64,000 nt of DNA from Penium margaritaceum (lineage: Eukaryota; Streptophyta; Zygnematophyceae; Desmidiales; Peniaceae), in the NCBI GenBank assembly GCA_023375785.1, contig SZWC01003890.1, positions 62,001 through 126,000 of the forward strand, in the 5' to 3' direction. A program made the position numbers and the translations under genes. The notes beneath the pieces were generated by a model. It made no database searches. It was not told where the DNA came from and was given only the letters and a program-made list of their open reading frames with translations. Below are positions 21,390-33,640 of the stretch, piece by piece (position 1 is the stretch's first letter; the number at the start of each line of letters is the position of its first letter).

Positions 21390-24150
21390 CCATTAAAGGT
21401 GGATATTTTCCTCCTCTAACAAGGATTTTATGTGCTCGACAAAGGTTTGAGGAGAAGTGACCTTTTCCTCTGCCCTCCTACTCTTCAGCAATGAAGAGGG
21501 AGCCACTAGATTGTAACCACTGTTAAACACAAATGGTGTGAAGTGCGCAGCCTGGTTCATTGAGTTGATTACCACAAACTCTGTCAGCGCTAGGAATCTA
21601 TCCGTCATTTATGGCAAGGTCTACGAACATGTGGAGTATTTGTTATGGATTGGGATTCATGTTATCTCTTTGTCTTCTGGCTTGAGACTAAGATAGTTTC
21701 CACATTTGAGACTCTCTACCAAAGCTTTTGAACATATTATCCAATACGTATTAGAAATTTTTATATCTTAATCAAAGATGATGTGCAATGACAAGTTGTG
21801 GTGCTTCACGACACCCTAAAAGTAGACATGAGAGGTATCCTCTGTGTTCACATTGGTGTTTGTGGGAATGAAATGTGTCATGTTTTTTCTTTAGATCCAC
21901 AAACACTAATACCACAACATGGCTACGAGCCATGTCCGGAATACTAGTAACAAAGTCCACCCTCACACACATCCATGGACTCCCAAAGATAGAACGTTAT
22001 TGGAGGATTTCAGCAGGCCTTTTGTTATTAGCCTCACTACGAAGACATAGGTCATATGTCGCTCAATGCCTACGCACCTAGCACTCTGTTTTGACCACCA
22101 ATAGTGGTCCAAGAGTGTCTATCACGTCGTGTGTGGTCCCATATGACTTGCCACCAGTGGGTCATGGAGCTAGGAGGAAACATTAGCTCAAAGATCTCCC
22201 AATTCTGGTACACCATCATGTTTTTCATGCTAGTGTATCCCTGGAGATTCCACCAATCCGTGCCTTTCCAGATTCCAAGTTTCTTACAACAAGGAATCCA
22301 CATTGTATCCTATCCGGATCTTGATTACAAAACCTTTCTATTAGATAGAATCTTGAGGTGGTTGCTGTAAGGTACTGAGAGGTCTGGTGTTTGTATTGTA
22401 GATGCCAAAATGATCATAAAATGTCCACTGAGCTCAATAGTTGCTTTGAATTCCACAGGCTATCCACTTCGTAGATCAGCCACACTGATACTTCCTAGCC
22501 AGTACTTTCACATGAATGAAAATCTGGCTTAGGTCATCACCCCAATGTGCTTGTTGTCTTAACAGGTTTTGTTGGGTTTGAAGAAACACGAGGGGGTTGT
22601 GGTCCGACAAGACTGTTACACCCTCCTCAGCATCCTGGAAGTAACAGCGCGATAACTTGGAAGAATCTGCCACAGCAAGGGGCTCTTGATCACCACTCAT
22701 GTACTGTGTCTTAAGGGGGATGAGCTTACAGATCTCATGCAAGGTTGGATGAAAGTTTCACGTGAGAAAAGATCCCAGTCCTACTAACAAGGTGACACAT
22801 TGCATCTCACATGGTTGCCATGGATCAAAAGAAGACGATGGAAGAGCGAAGACGGGCGCTGTGGATAAAAGTTCTTTGAAATTGAGAAAAGTTTTACTGT
22901 AGTCATTTGTCCATTCCCAATTCCTGCCTTCTTGCGTGACCTTCGTTAACAGAGGTACCAAAGTCAAATTCACTTGCATAAAACATCAAAAGTAATTTGC
23001 AAGGCCAGGAGAAGACCTAGTTTCCCCATTTTCTCTTGGCTTATCCAATCCGCAATGGTGTGTCCTTGTTGTGGGTTGACAGAGATGTTATCCTTGCTAC
23101 CTATGTGTCCAAGGTATCCAAGCTCGTCTTGTAAAAGTGTGCAATTGCTCAGTTTTCTAAAGATCTCGTGTTATGGAGGATTGCAAGGAATTTCAAAGGT
23201 TTTTCTATGTCATCTTACCAAGTTTCTTGGTAGAAATTCAGGTTTATGTCCTTGGAAGGTTGTCAGGGTGTTAAGTAGCCCAAAGCACAAGTCCTGAAAC
23301 TGAAAACATCCCAAATCTATCCAAAACAAGATCTTGGACACAACATTGTCCAAGGTACCATTTTTATGATACCCCTCACACAAATCAAAGCACAAAGATT
23401 ATTTTACCACTTGGAATCGACCACACATTTCCTCTCTCCATGGTGAGGGGCATTTGTTTTCACCGTTAGCTTGCAGCATCATGTAGCATCTGCACATGCG
23501 TAAACCACAATTCTTCTTGATCACAAAAAGGATCGGCTTACAATACGGTGAGCTTCTTGGCTTCATCTACCCTTGGACAAAGTTCTCTCTGATTTGGAAT
23601 CTGGCCTCTTGCCTTTCAAAGGAACTAGGCAATACATAATATTAAGAGGAGGAGTCGCCTCCAACTACAGCTAAATCATGTTGCCCATGGTTCACTCTCG
23701 TGGAAGCCAGGACGGTGGGTCTTGGAATACATCTAAGAGCTAATCCAGTAGAGGTTTGATCCCTTGCAGCATGTCAACTTGCACTTCATCTTCAAATTTT
23801 TGTATCTGGGCCAAGAAGTATGGACAACCCCATGAAATGTGTTGACTCACATCATAGAAAAGTTGGCATGGACCAAACTCAGAATAAAAAAAAAGAAGCA
23901 TTGTGGCTGTAAAGGGATCAAACGTTTCAATGAAAGGTAAATGAATTCCTTGTTTTTTCAGAGCCAAGGATCACCTACAATCACGTCAAATGGGTCAAGA
24001 AGGTTGAGTATCTTCAACTTAGCGCTCTCTTTGTTTATCCTCCAATGTCACATTTTTTTCTTTGCAAGTACCAATTGTACAGCTGTCACGTATGAAAAGT
24101 CCACCATCCAATGGCTCGTACTTTAGGCCCACCTATCGGGTAAATCCGAG
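21390..24150 (-). mobile_element. Second Ty3/gypsy remnant (protease to integrase)
   Basis: Minus-strand gypsy pol in canonical order from right to left. A protease end ('GDPWL', near 23.95 kb), a pre-RT stretch, RT ('GLRMC' near 23.52 kb, 'DLCEGYHK' near 23.38 kb, 'CFGLLNTLTTFQ' near 23.27 kb), the RT/RNase H connection ('GRNWEWTNDYSKTFLNFKEL' near 22.9 kb), an RNase H end ('LSDHNPLVFLQTQ' near 22.6 kb), the integrase zinc-binding region near 22.2 kb, the integrase core ('VDFVTSIPDMAR' near 21.95 kb), and a distal 'LTEFVVINSMNQA' block near 21.55 kb. Many breaks over three frames; old. Different from the remnant at 1.7-3.4 kb in sequence. LTRs were not recognised. Confidence 0.8.
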
Positions 24151-24218
24151 TCTTAAAAAAATCATATCCTCTGGTCACAGCGAGCACGTTCACAAGAACA
24201 CCAGCTACGTGTCCTTTG

Positions 24219-24908
24219 TGTCAACCGGCCTGAGGCAAACGGACTAGAAAACAGGGCCGACACAATATCACCTGCCGTCCGCTCCTTGCATTTCAACTAG
24301 GAGAAGATATCACCCTCAGGATCACGGTTCCACACTGAGCAGTTCCTTGGCAATCACTTGCTAGCAACTGTGTCCACTTAGCACTTGGTTACTTTCACGC
24401 GAGGTGCTAGGCAAAGAGTAACTCCTGGGGCTTAGACCAACCAGTGTCTTCTTTACACTGTTCCTTAGTTGGACAACTCTGTGAGGAGCATGTAAGGCCA
24501 GATTGTGTAATTGGAATACGGAATGAGCCTGGTACATATAGTCCTAGGCGTGGCTTCTAAGGTGTGTGGGTAGTGGCATTTTTGGGGTGGTCACTCCACA
24601 CCACCTCACCAGTTCGCCAATTGGCGCATCCACTGACCGCCAAGTGGCGTACTCTCCTCATGCATGGAGAAATGTCTACAAAGCTTCCCCTGTGCAGGAA
24701 GGTCAAAAACCTTCCTGCGCACATCAAGGCTTGATCGCAGGACCTCTTGTTCCTAAGTCCAACATGCTATCCGTTGCGCTACACTTCTGGTGTCTCGCTT
24801 GGACTTGCACCACGAATAAGGTTTGGGGGACTTACTCCAAGGGAGCAGTGCATGCCGAGCCTGTCCGTCAAGCCATAGCAGTGGCCATGGGGCATAGAAA
24901 AAAAAACA
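24219..24908 (-). repeat. 3' LTR of element C
   Basis: 690 bp from 'tgtcaaccggcctgagg' to '...aaaaaaca', followed by the polypurine tract (atctctcccttgcacc on the plus strand). It shares 'gcagtgcatgcc' and the distal end with the LTRs of element A. The tRNA-like stretch is at 24725-24795. Confidence 0.88.
24725..24795 (-). promoter_or_regulatory. Arg-tRNA-like stretch in the LTR of C
   Basis: On the minus strand GTAGCGCAACGGATAGCATG matches the D-arm and A box of eukaryotic tRNA-Arg closely. It is followed by TTGGACTTAGGAAC, AGAGGTC and a degenerate B box GCGATCAAGCC. Position in U3 is about 110-185 bp from the LTR start, similar to elements A and D. The 5' LTR copy is at 29962-30028. Confidence 0.55.
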
Positions 24909-24949
24909 ATCTCTCCCTTGCACCTTAGGCCACCTGCTGTGGTTGTTTT

Positions 24950-27780
24950 CTCCCGCATGAGCCTGTAGCTCTGGGTTGTGTTTCTGCACGTCAACTTTCT
25001 TGGTCTTTAGTTCTCATCTCTTGCATCCACCATGCCGACTCCTCGAGCACCTGCAACATGCAAGTCGCTGTCTAGCGGCTTTGTCAAGAAGTCTGCAAGC
25101 ATTTTCTTGGTTGCGACTTGCTCCAGTTCCAAAACACCCTTGGTGACAATGTCACCTGAGTACTGGTACCGAATGTCGATGTGCTTTGTACGCCGGGAGA
25201 TCATGGTCTTGTAGCGCTTCAAGACGTCCATGATATACTTGGTCTGGTTGAGCTTGATGGTGCCTGCTTTGCGGTTGCGGTGAACAGCAATCCCGAGGTA
25301 GTACTCGAGAGGTCCCATGTCCTTCATCTTGAACTTGCTGGCAAGATTTTTCTTGAGGTCCGTAAGGGCCTCCTGCGAGGACGAACACATGATAAGATTG
25401 TCCATGTACAACGCCACGAGGAGTAAGCCACAATTTTCCTCCCGCACATAGACGGTGGGGTCATTCTTACGATGTGCAAAGGAGATCTCAGCCATGAAGT
25501 TGTCCATCTCCTTGTACTAGATCCGAGGGGCCTGTTTCAGCTTGTACAACTCCTTCACCAGCTTGCACACCTTACCCTCGGGTGCTTTGACACCTTCCGG
25601 TACCTCCATTAGCACCTCCTTGTCGAGCTTCCCATAAAGGAAAGCTGTCTTCACATCCATCTGGTGGATCTCAAGGTCTTTGGCAGCAGCGACGGCAAGC
25701 AAGGACCTGATGGAGGCAGACGTGACTACCGGTGCAAAGGTCACATCGTACTCAGACCCTGCACGCTGTGAGAATCCTTNGCCTTCACCAGCTTGCACAC
25801 CTTACCCTCGGGTGCTTTGACACCTTCCGGTACCTCCATTAGCACCTCCTTGTCGAGCTTCCCATAAAGGAAAGCTGTCTTCACATCCATCTGGTGGATC
25901 TCAAGGTCTTTGGCAGCAGCGACGGCAAGCAAGGACCTGATGGAGGCAGACGTGACTACCGGTGCAAAGGTCACATCGTACTCAGACCCTGCACGCTGTG
26001 AGAATCCTTTCGCCACAACCCATACCTAGTACTTGTCGATGCTATCGTCTTGCTTCCGCTTCAACCTGAGCACCCACTTTGAGCCCACCACGTGAGCGTT
26101 AGCGTGTCTGTCCACCAGCACCCATGTGCCATTTTCTTCGATGGACGCAAGCTCACTGTCCACCGCCTCCTTCCACTTGGCCACATCTGGCCTTGCCAGC
26201 GCCTCAGCCACAGCGAGCAGCTCTCCCTGAGCCAAAAAGGACCAGCTCAGTCCAGTCTAGCTTCCGATGTTAGCGTCGTACTTTGGAGTTTGCTTTCTCT
26301 GTCGTGTGCTGCGACATTGCATTGCTGGTGGATATTCGCAATGTTGTTGCTCCTGTGCTGCTGGCTGCCCTGAAGTTAAGTTTTCTTGTTTTGAAGAGCC
26401 ACTGGCCTCTGAGCTGGTTTCGGAGGCCTTGGACGTCTCCGACTCTGTGTCAGAGCTCGTCGCTGCGTCAGCCTGCGCAGCCGCTCTCCCTGCGACACCA
26501 CTATTCTTCACGGCCTGCCGCACTGGCATCACTTGCTAGTTTTCGGGAGCTTGATCTCTTGACTCCAGCAGCACCAACCACTCTCCCTGTTTTGGATCTT
26601 GCATGGGATCAAGCATCTCTTCCTTGCATGGTTTCCTTTTGTCAAAGGTTACGTCCCGGCTGGTGATGGGTCTTCTTCCTGCCAGGTCCCACAAGCGGTA
26701 TGTCTTGTGGGCCGTCTCATAGCCCACCATGACGCACTTTTGCACTCTTGCATCCAGCTTGTCGGCACCCTCACCCGCCTGGACCTTTGCCCATGCGGTG
26801 CAGCCAAACACCTTCAGGTGTGATGCATCCGGTTTCTTCCCTGACCAAACTTCTTGTGGCGTCATTTGTTTCTTGCCCTTTTTCTTTCCGCGCCTGCCCA
26901 GAGCACCAACAGGAGTCAGGTTGACGAGATAGCATGCCGTTCTTGCCGCTTCTGCCCAGAACCGCGGTGGAAGCTTCGCATCAAAGAGCATGCTACGCAC
27001 CATGCCGAGGATGGTCTGATTCATCCGTTCGGCAACACCATTCTTCTGCGGCGTGTAAGGCGTTGTGGGCTGGTGGTTGATCCCACATTGCCGCAACCAG
27101 CCCTTGCATGCTTCATACTCTCCACCGTTGTCGCTCTACATTGCTTTGACTTTCTTTCCAGTCTACCGCTCCACCATGGCGACAAACTCCTGCAAATTTC
27201 CTCTGACCTCTCCCTTTGCTTTGAGGAAGAAGATCCACACCTTGCGGCTGTAGTCATCAATGAAGGTCAGAAAATACTTGCTACCACCGTTTGACGTCGT
27301 GCGAAAGGGTCCGCACACGTCGGTGTGAATCAGGTCAAGGGCTGATTCTGCACGGCAACCGTTGCGCTCAAAGTGCGTTCGCTTGGTCTTGCTTTGGAGG
27401 CAAGGTTCACACAGGCTGCCACACCCAACCGCATCCTTCTTGCAACTATCCATGCTGCGGACCAGCTGTTGTTGTTGGATGACTTGGAGCGTGCTATTTG
27501 CAACGTGCCCAAGGCGTCTATGCCACAGATCAGTGTCTTCATCCTTTGCTGCAGAGGATATTTTTTCAGTTTCTGTTGGTGTGCTCTCCTGCGTTGGTGC
27601 CAAGACCACTGCCTCCGCCGCACCTGCATGACCCTCGTCTTCCGAGCTCTTTGTTGCCGTTGTCTGCAATACATAGAGCCCGGCAACCCGTGGGACCTGT
27701 GCCACGAGATCTTTGTTGGCGTAGAGGACCTTGATGTCCTTGTTCCTGACGACAACCACCTTCTTCTACGTGAACACCAC
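24950..27780 (-). pseudogene. Element C pol remnants
   Basis: Minus-strand copia pol: GAG-pre-integrase 'LWHRRLGHVANSTLQ' near 27.5 kb, integrase 'IHTDVCGPF' near 27.33 kb and 'TPQKNGVAERMNQTIL' near 27.05 kb, RT 'DVKTAFLYGKLDKE' near 25.65 kb and 'ALYMDNLIMCSSS' near 25.4 kb (a variant of the YVDD box), and an RNase H end with 'DFLTKPLDSDLH' near 25.06 kb. Part of RT appears twice because of the assembly join at 25780. Broken in several places. Confidence 0.82.
25552..26009. other. Assembly join with duplicated flank at N 25780
   Basis: The 228 bp before the N (25552-25779) recur after it (25782-26009), apparently identical. The copy is inside the RT region of element C. An unmerged contig overlap is the likely cause, as at 10720. 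Confidence 0.9.
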
Positions 27781-29085
27781 CGTCATGTCGTTGTCTGTTA
27801 TTCTTGACACAGACAGGAGGGTTGCCGCAAAGGAGGACATGTTGACCACGTCACGTAGCTGTAGATCCTTCTTTGCACCATTGAGGCTGGTGCTCACCAG
27901 CTTGTCTCCCACACCCTTTGTATTCACAACGCTACCATTTGCGCATGTGAACCGCCGCTCGGTGGGGCCAATGGAGACAAATCCAGCCTTGTTGTTGCTG
28001 GAGTGATGATCGGTGCCGGAGTCCAGCCCGAAAGCTCCTGGCCTGAGCAGCGCCGCTCGTTTTGCTGGAGGCGTGCTCTGTGCCATCATGTTGGTGGCTT
28101 CTTTGCCAACCTTTTTGCTGCTTTTGTTCCCACTGCTTCCACCGTCCTCCTTCTTTGGCGACCTGCACTCTCTTGCCCAGTGCCCAGGTTTGCCGCAGTT
28201 GCGGCAGTTGCCCTGTCGCTTGGGAGCCTTGCTGCCATTGTTGCCTCCGCAACCACCGCTTCCGCTGCGGCCTTTCCGACCAGAGGCTGACCCTTTGCTC
28301 TTGCGGCCACCGTAGCGTGCAGCATAGGCTGAGAAGTTAGCCTCACTTCCGCTACGACGCATGGCCTCGTTTCGCACGTTCTCGGAAACTGCCGTGTACG
28401 TCAGGTCATCCTCCTTCCAGCCGCCCATGACGGTAATCATTGGGCTCCAGCTCTCCGGTAGCGCCATGAGGAGGATCATGGCTTGCATGTTTTTGTCAAG
28501 GTCCCAGTTCATCTGGCAAGCCTCGCCATGGAGTCCTTCAAACTCCTGTAGGAATTCGGGGATTGATTCCCCCTCATTTACTCGCATGCTGATCAGCCGT
28601 TGTAGGATGAATAATCTGTTCACAAGGGAGGTGGATTGGTGCACACGCTTGAGCTTGTCGTAAGCTTCGGAAGCCAGCGTGTACCCGGCAATGATGGGAA
28701 CATACTTCTTAGCAATCACATTGCTTAGGAATGACATGACAATGTCATTTCGTTCCATCCATCCCTCGTGCTCGGGTGAGTCCACCGTAGGAACCTGCTC
28801 CTCTCCGTTCAGTAGCTTGATGAAGCCGCGCACTTTCATTGCCAATTTGAACTGCCATCTCCAGAGCAAAAAGTCGTTCCCCTCAAAGACCGGGATTCCT
28901 CCCAAAGATCCAAGACCTTGCGCCAGTGCGGTAGCACTCACTGTTGCTCCAGTAGTCTGACCTGTGACAGCCACTGTTGAGTTTGAAGACTGCCCTGCGA
29001 TAGCCCCTGATGTATTTGAGGACTGCCCTGCGGTAGCCCCCACTACTCCTGATGGCCCAGCCATTTTGGCTGCCCATTTCTGCAA
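27780..29085 (-). pseudogene. Element C gag and protease start
   Basis: A long minus-strand frame opens at 29085 with a Gly/Ser/Thr-rich N-terminal part holding short imperfect repeats (around 28.94-29.05 kb). The copia gag core follows ('FLLWRWQFKLAMKVRGF', 'ILLMALPESWSPMI'), then a basic G/S/K-rich linker, a CCHC knuckle 'CRNCGKPGHWARECRSP' near 28.2 kb, and the protease motif 'GLDSGTDHHSS' near 28.0 kb. This gag is open over about 439 codons. The repeated N-terminal extension is not present in the gags of A or D. Confidence 0.88.
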
Positions 29086-29440
29086 TCTGCGTCTCTGCTA
29101 CGTTGAGGCCGAAGTAGGCTGATTTTAGCTGATGTCTGCTACCTGTTTAAAGGTGCAGTTCCATTGCTTACCCCTTCAGCCGATGTTTGCCTGCAAACAG
29201 AGAAGACAGATTGCACTAGCACACCCAGGGTCTTGCCTCCAAGGGCAGAGTGTGTCCTGGTTGCGACCGAAGGGTCGTGCCTCCAAGGGCAGAGCTTGTC
29301 CTTGGTCCCTGTGTGCTAGGTGAAAGTTCAGCCGTTGCGGCTGATGAAGCAGATGGAGTTGATGGAGCTGGTGGAGCTGATGTGCGCACTTGGAGAGAGA
29401 GTAACAGAGTTGAGCGAAGCGTGCCTTACAACTGGTCAGT

Positions 29441-29455
29441 GTGGAGCTATAACCC
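29441..29455 (-). promoter_or_regulatory. Primer-binding site of C
   Basis: The plus strand reads gtggagctataaccc beside the 5' LTR: the initiator tRNA-Met anticodon-arm match seen in A and D, with about three differences. Confidence 0.55.
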
Positions 29456-29457
29456 TT

Positions 29458-30146
29458 TGTCAACCGGCCTGAGGCAAACGGACTAGAAAACAGGGCCGAC
29501 ACAATAGCACCTGCCGTCCGCTCCTAGCATTTCAGCTAGGAGAAGATATCACCCTCAGGATCACGGTTCCACGCTGAGTAGTTCCTAGGCAATCACTTGC
29601 TAGCAACTGTGTCCACTTAACACTTGGTCACTTTCGCGCGAGGTGCTAGTCAAAGAGTAACTCCTGGGACTTAGGCCAACCAGTGTCTTCTTTATACTAT
29701 TCCTTAGTTGGACAACTCTGTGAGGAGCATGTAAGGCCAGATTGTGTAATTAGAATGAGGAATGAGCCTGGTACATATAGTCATAGGCGTGTCTTCTAAG
29801 GTGTGTGGGTAGTGGCACTTTTGGGGTGGTAACTCCACACCACCTCACCAGTCCGCCAAGTGGCGCATCCACTGACCGCCAAGTGGCGTACTCTCCTCAT
29901 GTATGGAGAAATGTCTAAGAAGCTTCCCTGTGCAGGAAGGTCAAAAACCTTCCTGCGCACATCAAGGCTTGATCGCAGGACCTCTTGTTCCTAAGTCCAA
30001 CATGCTATCCGTTGCGCTACACTTCTAATGTCTCGCTTGGACTTGCACCACAAACAAGGTTTGGGGGACTTACTCCAAGGGAGCAGTGCATGCCCAACCT
30101 GTCCGTCAAGCCATAGCAGTGGCCATGGGGCATAGAAAAAACAACA
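29458..30146 (-). repeat. 5' LTR of element C
   Basis: 689 bp, the partner of 24219-24908. It ends 'aaaaaacaaca', followed by cttta. It contains the Arg-tRNA-like stretch at 29962-30028 and a 'aaggtcaaaaacctt' inverted repeat near 29937. Confidence 0.88.
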
Positions 30147-31330
30147 CTTTAAACCGCATCGTCATGTTGCCTCCACCCCACTAAGTGAAAATGCTCAGTG
30201 ACGGCAAACCATGTTTATTGTCAACATATAATTGTTTCTGCCAATGCTGTAGCTCCTACATTCACCAATGGTTATGTTTATGTGGTTCAGCAAGTACCTT
30301 CAATCATTTTGATTGGACAAGGTCAAAATCATCGACAAAAGGTAACGCAAACGTGATTGCACATATAACCTTGAGGGTTTTTTCTTCGACTGCTACATCA
30401 TACCATTGTTTCACAGTAGTTGGTATTGCCTTTTATAAGGAAGTGCAATTATACATCTGGTCCAGAGATACAAAGTTTAGTCGGAAAGAATGATTTTTAG
30501 GTGTGGAGTGTGGGTCACCAAGAGATGAGAAAACAACAAAGATAACTCAACTATTTAAGAATCAAACTCCTTTACATCCTCATCTGATAACATGAATCTA
30601 TACTCGTGATGTACTTTTTTTCTCAGTGGTCTCCATTAACATCACTCATGGATGGGGAAAACCTATACCACGTCCGTGTCGGTTCCCACCGCATGGCCCA
30701 TTGCCGTGGCCACGGTCCTATTCACCGCACTGTCTGTGGCCATCTGCTACATCATCTTGACGTGGTGCCGTAGCTACAGCCAATGTCTTGATCCCTTGTA
30801 AACCACTAACAGCCTCAGGGCACTGATTCCTCAATTCACAGCGTTGTATGTTGTTGTGGCAGAGTCCTCCATGTATGGAGTCGTAATGCTCAAGCGCCAC
30901 TTGCAGCTCGTCATCGTCGCGGCTGAGCTTGTGGTTGGTGACCTTTTGCCTGACAGTCTTCTTGGCTGGGAGGTTCAAAACTGGTTTGCCCTTAGCCCCA
31001 CCTCACTGCCTTGCTGTCCCTCCTTCCCCTACCATTTCCATGCGCATGTCGTGACCTTGCTGCAAACACGAACTGCCTTTCATCTACAACATCCTTCCTA
31101 TGACTCAGAATTATCTATGGCAGTTGGACCTGTGTCTCTTTCACTCGGCCCCCATCTCTGGGCATGATGTTCTGATCTACAAGGAAATACACTTATCCCT
31201 ACTGTTGCTCCGAAAATGAATCCATATTGGACCTTCTTGCACAACCCGACATCTCAACATATTGCTTCTCCATCTTCCCTTTGCTAAGAAAGATACCTAA
31301 ATCATCTCCTTTTCTGGCATAACTTATGTC
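30147..31330. other. Unassigned spacer
   Basis: No motif, RNA gene or LTR end was recognised. Open frames are short and occur on both strands as expected by chance. Low-complexity runs are minor. Confidence 0.25.
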
Positions 31331-31339
31331 CATCCTACA

Positions 31340-31530
31340 AAGACAATGAGAGGGAGACCATCTCCAATGCTTTCCTTGACTGGAGGTTGCTCAACGCTGT
31401 ACACAACTTCATTCCATCTGATCTTTTGGAAAAACAATACAGAACACCATACTGGTTGTGAGATGCACCTGCTTTTGCCAAAATGGATTGAATACATGCT
31501 TGTATTGATCAGCAGAATAAATAGTTGAAT
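31340..31530 (+). pseudogene. Possible LINE endonuclease fragment
   Basis: A plus-strand reading 'ETISNAFLDWRLLNAVHNF' followed by a 'APAFAKMD.IHACI' block resembles the end of an L1-type apurinic endonuclease domain, where a '.L.DA.R..HP' segment is followed by 'SRIDYIYVS'. The match is weak. If real, it would be the 5' neighbour, in the correct strand, of the inverted LINE segment to its right. Confidence 0.35.
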
Positions 31531-31541
31531 ATTGTCTTCTA

Positions 31542-31561
31542 CCCCCCCCCCCCCCCCCCCC
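31542..31561. repeat. C20 homopolymer
   Basis: Twenty consecutive C. Together with the C runs beside the 82-N gap, this may mark places where the assembly is unreliable, or a true G/C homopolymer able to form quadruplex or i-motif structure. Confidence 0.9.
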
Positions 31562-31999
31562 GGTGAACTCTTTGTTGTTGCACATGTGCACCATTTTCAT
31601 CTCCCTCTTCCCCCAAATCAAGCCCTGCACTCTGGAGATTCTCATTTAGAACCTCAAACAAAAAAAACATGGTTCACTGTGGTAAAATCTCTGTGCCTCT
31701 ATCTTTCAACTGATCTTGGGATAGAGATGGAAGGATCCATGCTTGTCCCTCGTGGATAAGATTATCACGCTATTTCTAACCACCTTCCAAGTGAAGCTTT
31801 GGGTACTATACAACCATATCTTGCAAAAGAACTCTAGAAGGACTCCGCTTTTATTCAATATCTTAGTTCAAAAAACTGCTTCATTTTTTATCAATGTTTT
31901 GATCCAAAGGTTCTAATCCAATTTTACCAGCCTCAGTAGCATAACCTCCTGGAAAGCCGGTTTCAACCCCTGGTTGTTTTTTCCTGAGGTAGCCCCTCC

Positions 32000-33640
32000 T
32001 CCTCAGTCAGTCACAACTAAAGATGAAACCAAGTTTCCTACTGTATCTAACGTGGAGGAGATGGGTTTTTATGAAGTTCTTCTGTAGACCTGTGCAGTGA
32101 GCGGCAGTACAAAGAAGCCGGGTAGAAATAGAGACTTTGCGAGGGGATTTTATAATAATATCAACATTATTTCCATATCTAACCAGGACTTTGGGTCGGA
32201 GTGAGGTAGGAATGCCTAAAAGCGAGACTGGAAAATGTCAGAGACAGGCTCAAGCATGCCAATAAAGAGGAGGGGAGCCAATGGACATCGTTGAAGGACT
32301 CCAGAGTGGATGAGGATGGACACGGTGAGATTTCCATTAAGGAGAAAACATGTAGACGTATTTGAGTAAAGAAGCTATACCCAACGGATGAACAAATGAG
32401 GAAGACCAAGGTGGTAACGTTCTTTTAAAAGATGTTTCTGATTGAGAGAGTTGTATGCTTTTTCAAAGTCTTCTGAGAGGAAGTAGAGGGGAGTCTGAGT
32501 TTGAGCAGCGTAATGATGGATGTCATAGAGTTTGAGGAGTGATTGAAGTATACAGCTTCCCTTCACAAAAGCAGTTTGGTTTTTGTAAAGAACATGAGGC
32601 AATGCTTTGGCAAGCCGGGATGCTAGAATCTTACATTCTAGATTCAGCAGCAATATCGGATGATAGTTTCCAATGTACTGTGGGTCACCTTTCTGTGTAA
32701 GAGGATGGTAATTGATGATGTGAAATCCGAAGGAGGGTTAGAGTCTCGGAGGAGGGCGGAACAGACTGCCAGAATCTAGAAGGATGCTTTTGGGAGGAGT
32801 TATTTGTATAGTTTCCCAGGTAGGCCACCTGACCCAAGAGCTTTGTGGGAGACCTGCTCAAGGATAGCTTTGGAGATTTCTTGAGGCGTGAGAGGTGCAT
32901 CGAGGATGGAAAGAATATCTGGTGGACTTCCATTGTGATGGTGAAGAAAAAAACAAATGAGTGAAGTCGAGGATTGGGTCTTGGCCACAGTAGATAAACA
33001 TGAAAGTTTCAGACGACGGTGGTCATGTTGTCAGAAGATCTTCAGAGATTTCCAGAGGAATCATGAAGGGCAAGGATTAAAGTTGTTGGGCACCAAGAGA
33101 AGAATTGAAAGGATAAAAGGGAGGAGGGGATTGCGCCTTCTTCATTCCACCAGAGGGTGGCGGCCTGGTGTTGAGCAGTGAGGTTATCGTCATAGTAATT
33201 CTGGAATTCTGGTTTAGCTTTCGTGAGCTGTACCAAAATGTTGGGGACATTTTTGGCTGAGCAGGCAGATGAGAGGCAGCTAATGAATTCTTCAAGCTGT
33301 CAAATTGTCCTTTTCTTCTGGTGTGCTTCTTTTTGGCTGTAGTGTTGAGGATTAAAAATGATTTTGTGGTTGGAGAGGGGCCATTTTTTTTGAAGAGGTT
33401 CGACAGGCGTTGCTTTATCCATGGTCTTGAGAGCAACAGAGAATTGAGTTTCCTAGGAGCATTGGGAGGATGGGAGGAATGAGGCTGGATGAAAGAGATG
33501 AGTTTTGCATAGGAGTGATGAGGAAGGTGGTTCATCAGCAGGATATGTTCGACTCTATGGATGGAGAAGAGGATGGTTGGGGCATGATAAAAACGGCCGA
33601 GGTGAGCAAGAGAGCGTGTGGAAGAAGAGGATTATGTGAC
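32000..33640 (-). mobile_element. L1-type LINE, inverted segment (endonuclease end, RT palm)
   Basis: Minus-strand LINE coding remnants. From right to left: the end of the endonuclease domain and pre-RT linker (33.1-33.64 kb); 'LDAPLTPQEISKAILEQ..GLPGKLYK' near 32.8-32.9 kb, which is the L1 'L..P.T..EI..AI......PGPDG.P..FYK' motif; RT palm 'NLECKILASRLAKALPHVL' and 'NQTAFVKGSCIL' (32.5-32.65 kb); 'FEKAYNSLN' near 32.45 kb; 'GVLQRCPLAPLLF' near 32.27 kb; and a 'YGNN' at the YADD position near 32.15 kb followed by 'TGLQKNFIKT' near 32.07 kb. Several frameshifts and stops make it non-functional, and the catalytic box is altered. The next L1 motif is found on the opposite strand at 33.66 kb. Confidence 0.8.

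Larger units (their letters stand above)
24219..30146 (-). mobile_element. Copia element C
   Basis: Minus-strand Ty1/copia with LTRs at 24219-24908 and 29458-30146. Flanks give an imperfect target duplication (ctttg on the left, cttta on the right). Gag is at about 27.8-29.1 kb and pol at 24.95-27.8 kb. The LTRs differ by about 4% by eye. The coding body is broken in perhaps eight places and is shortened towards its 3' end. One assembly join (25780) adds a false duplication. LTRs are the same family as those of element E. Confidence 0.9.

Noticed and set aside
25552-26009. Tandem duplication of RT exons in element C
   Set aside because: The repeat boundary coincides with the single N at 25780 and the copies look identical; best explained as an unmerged contig overlap.
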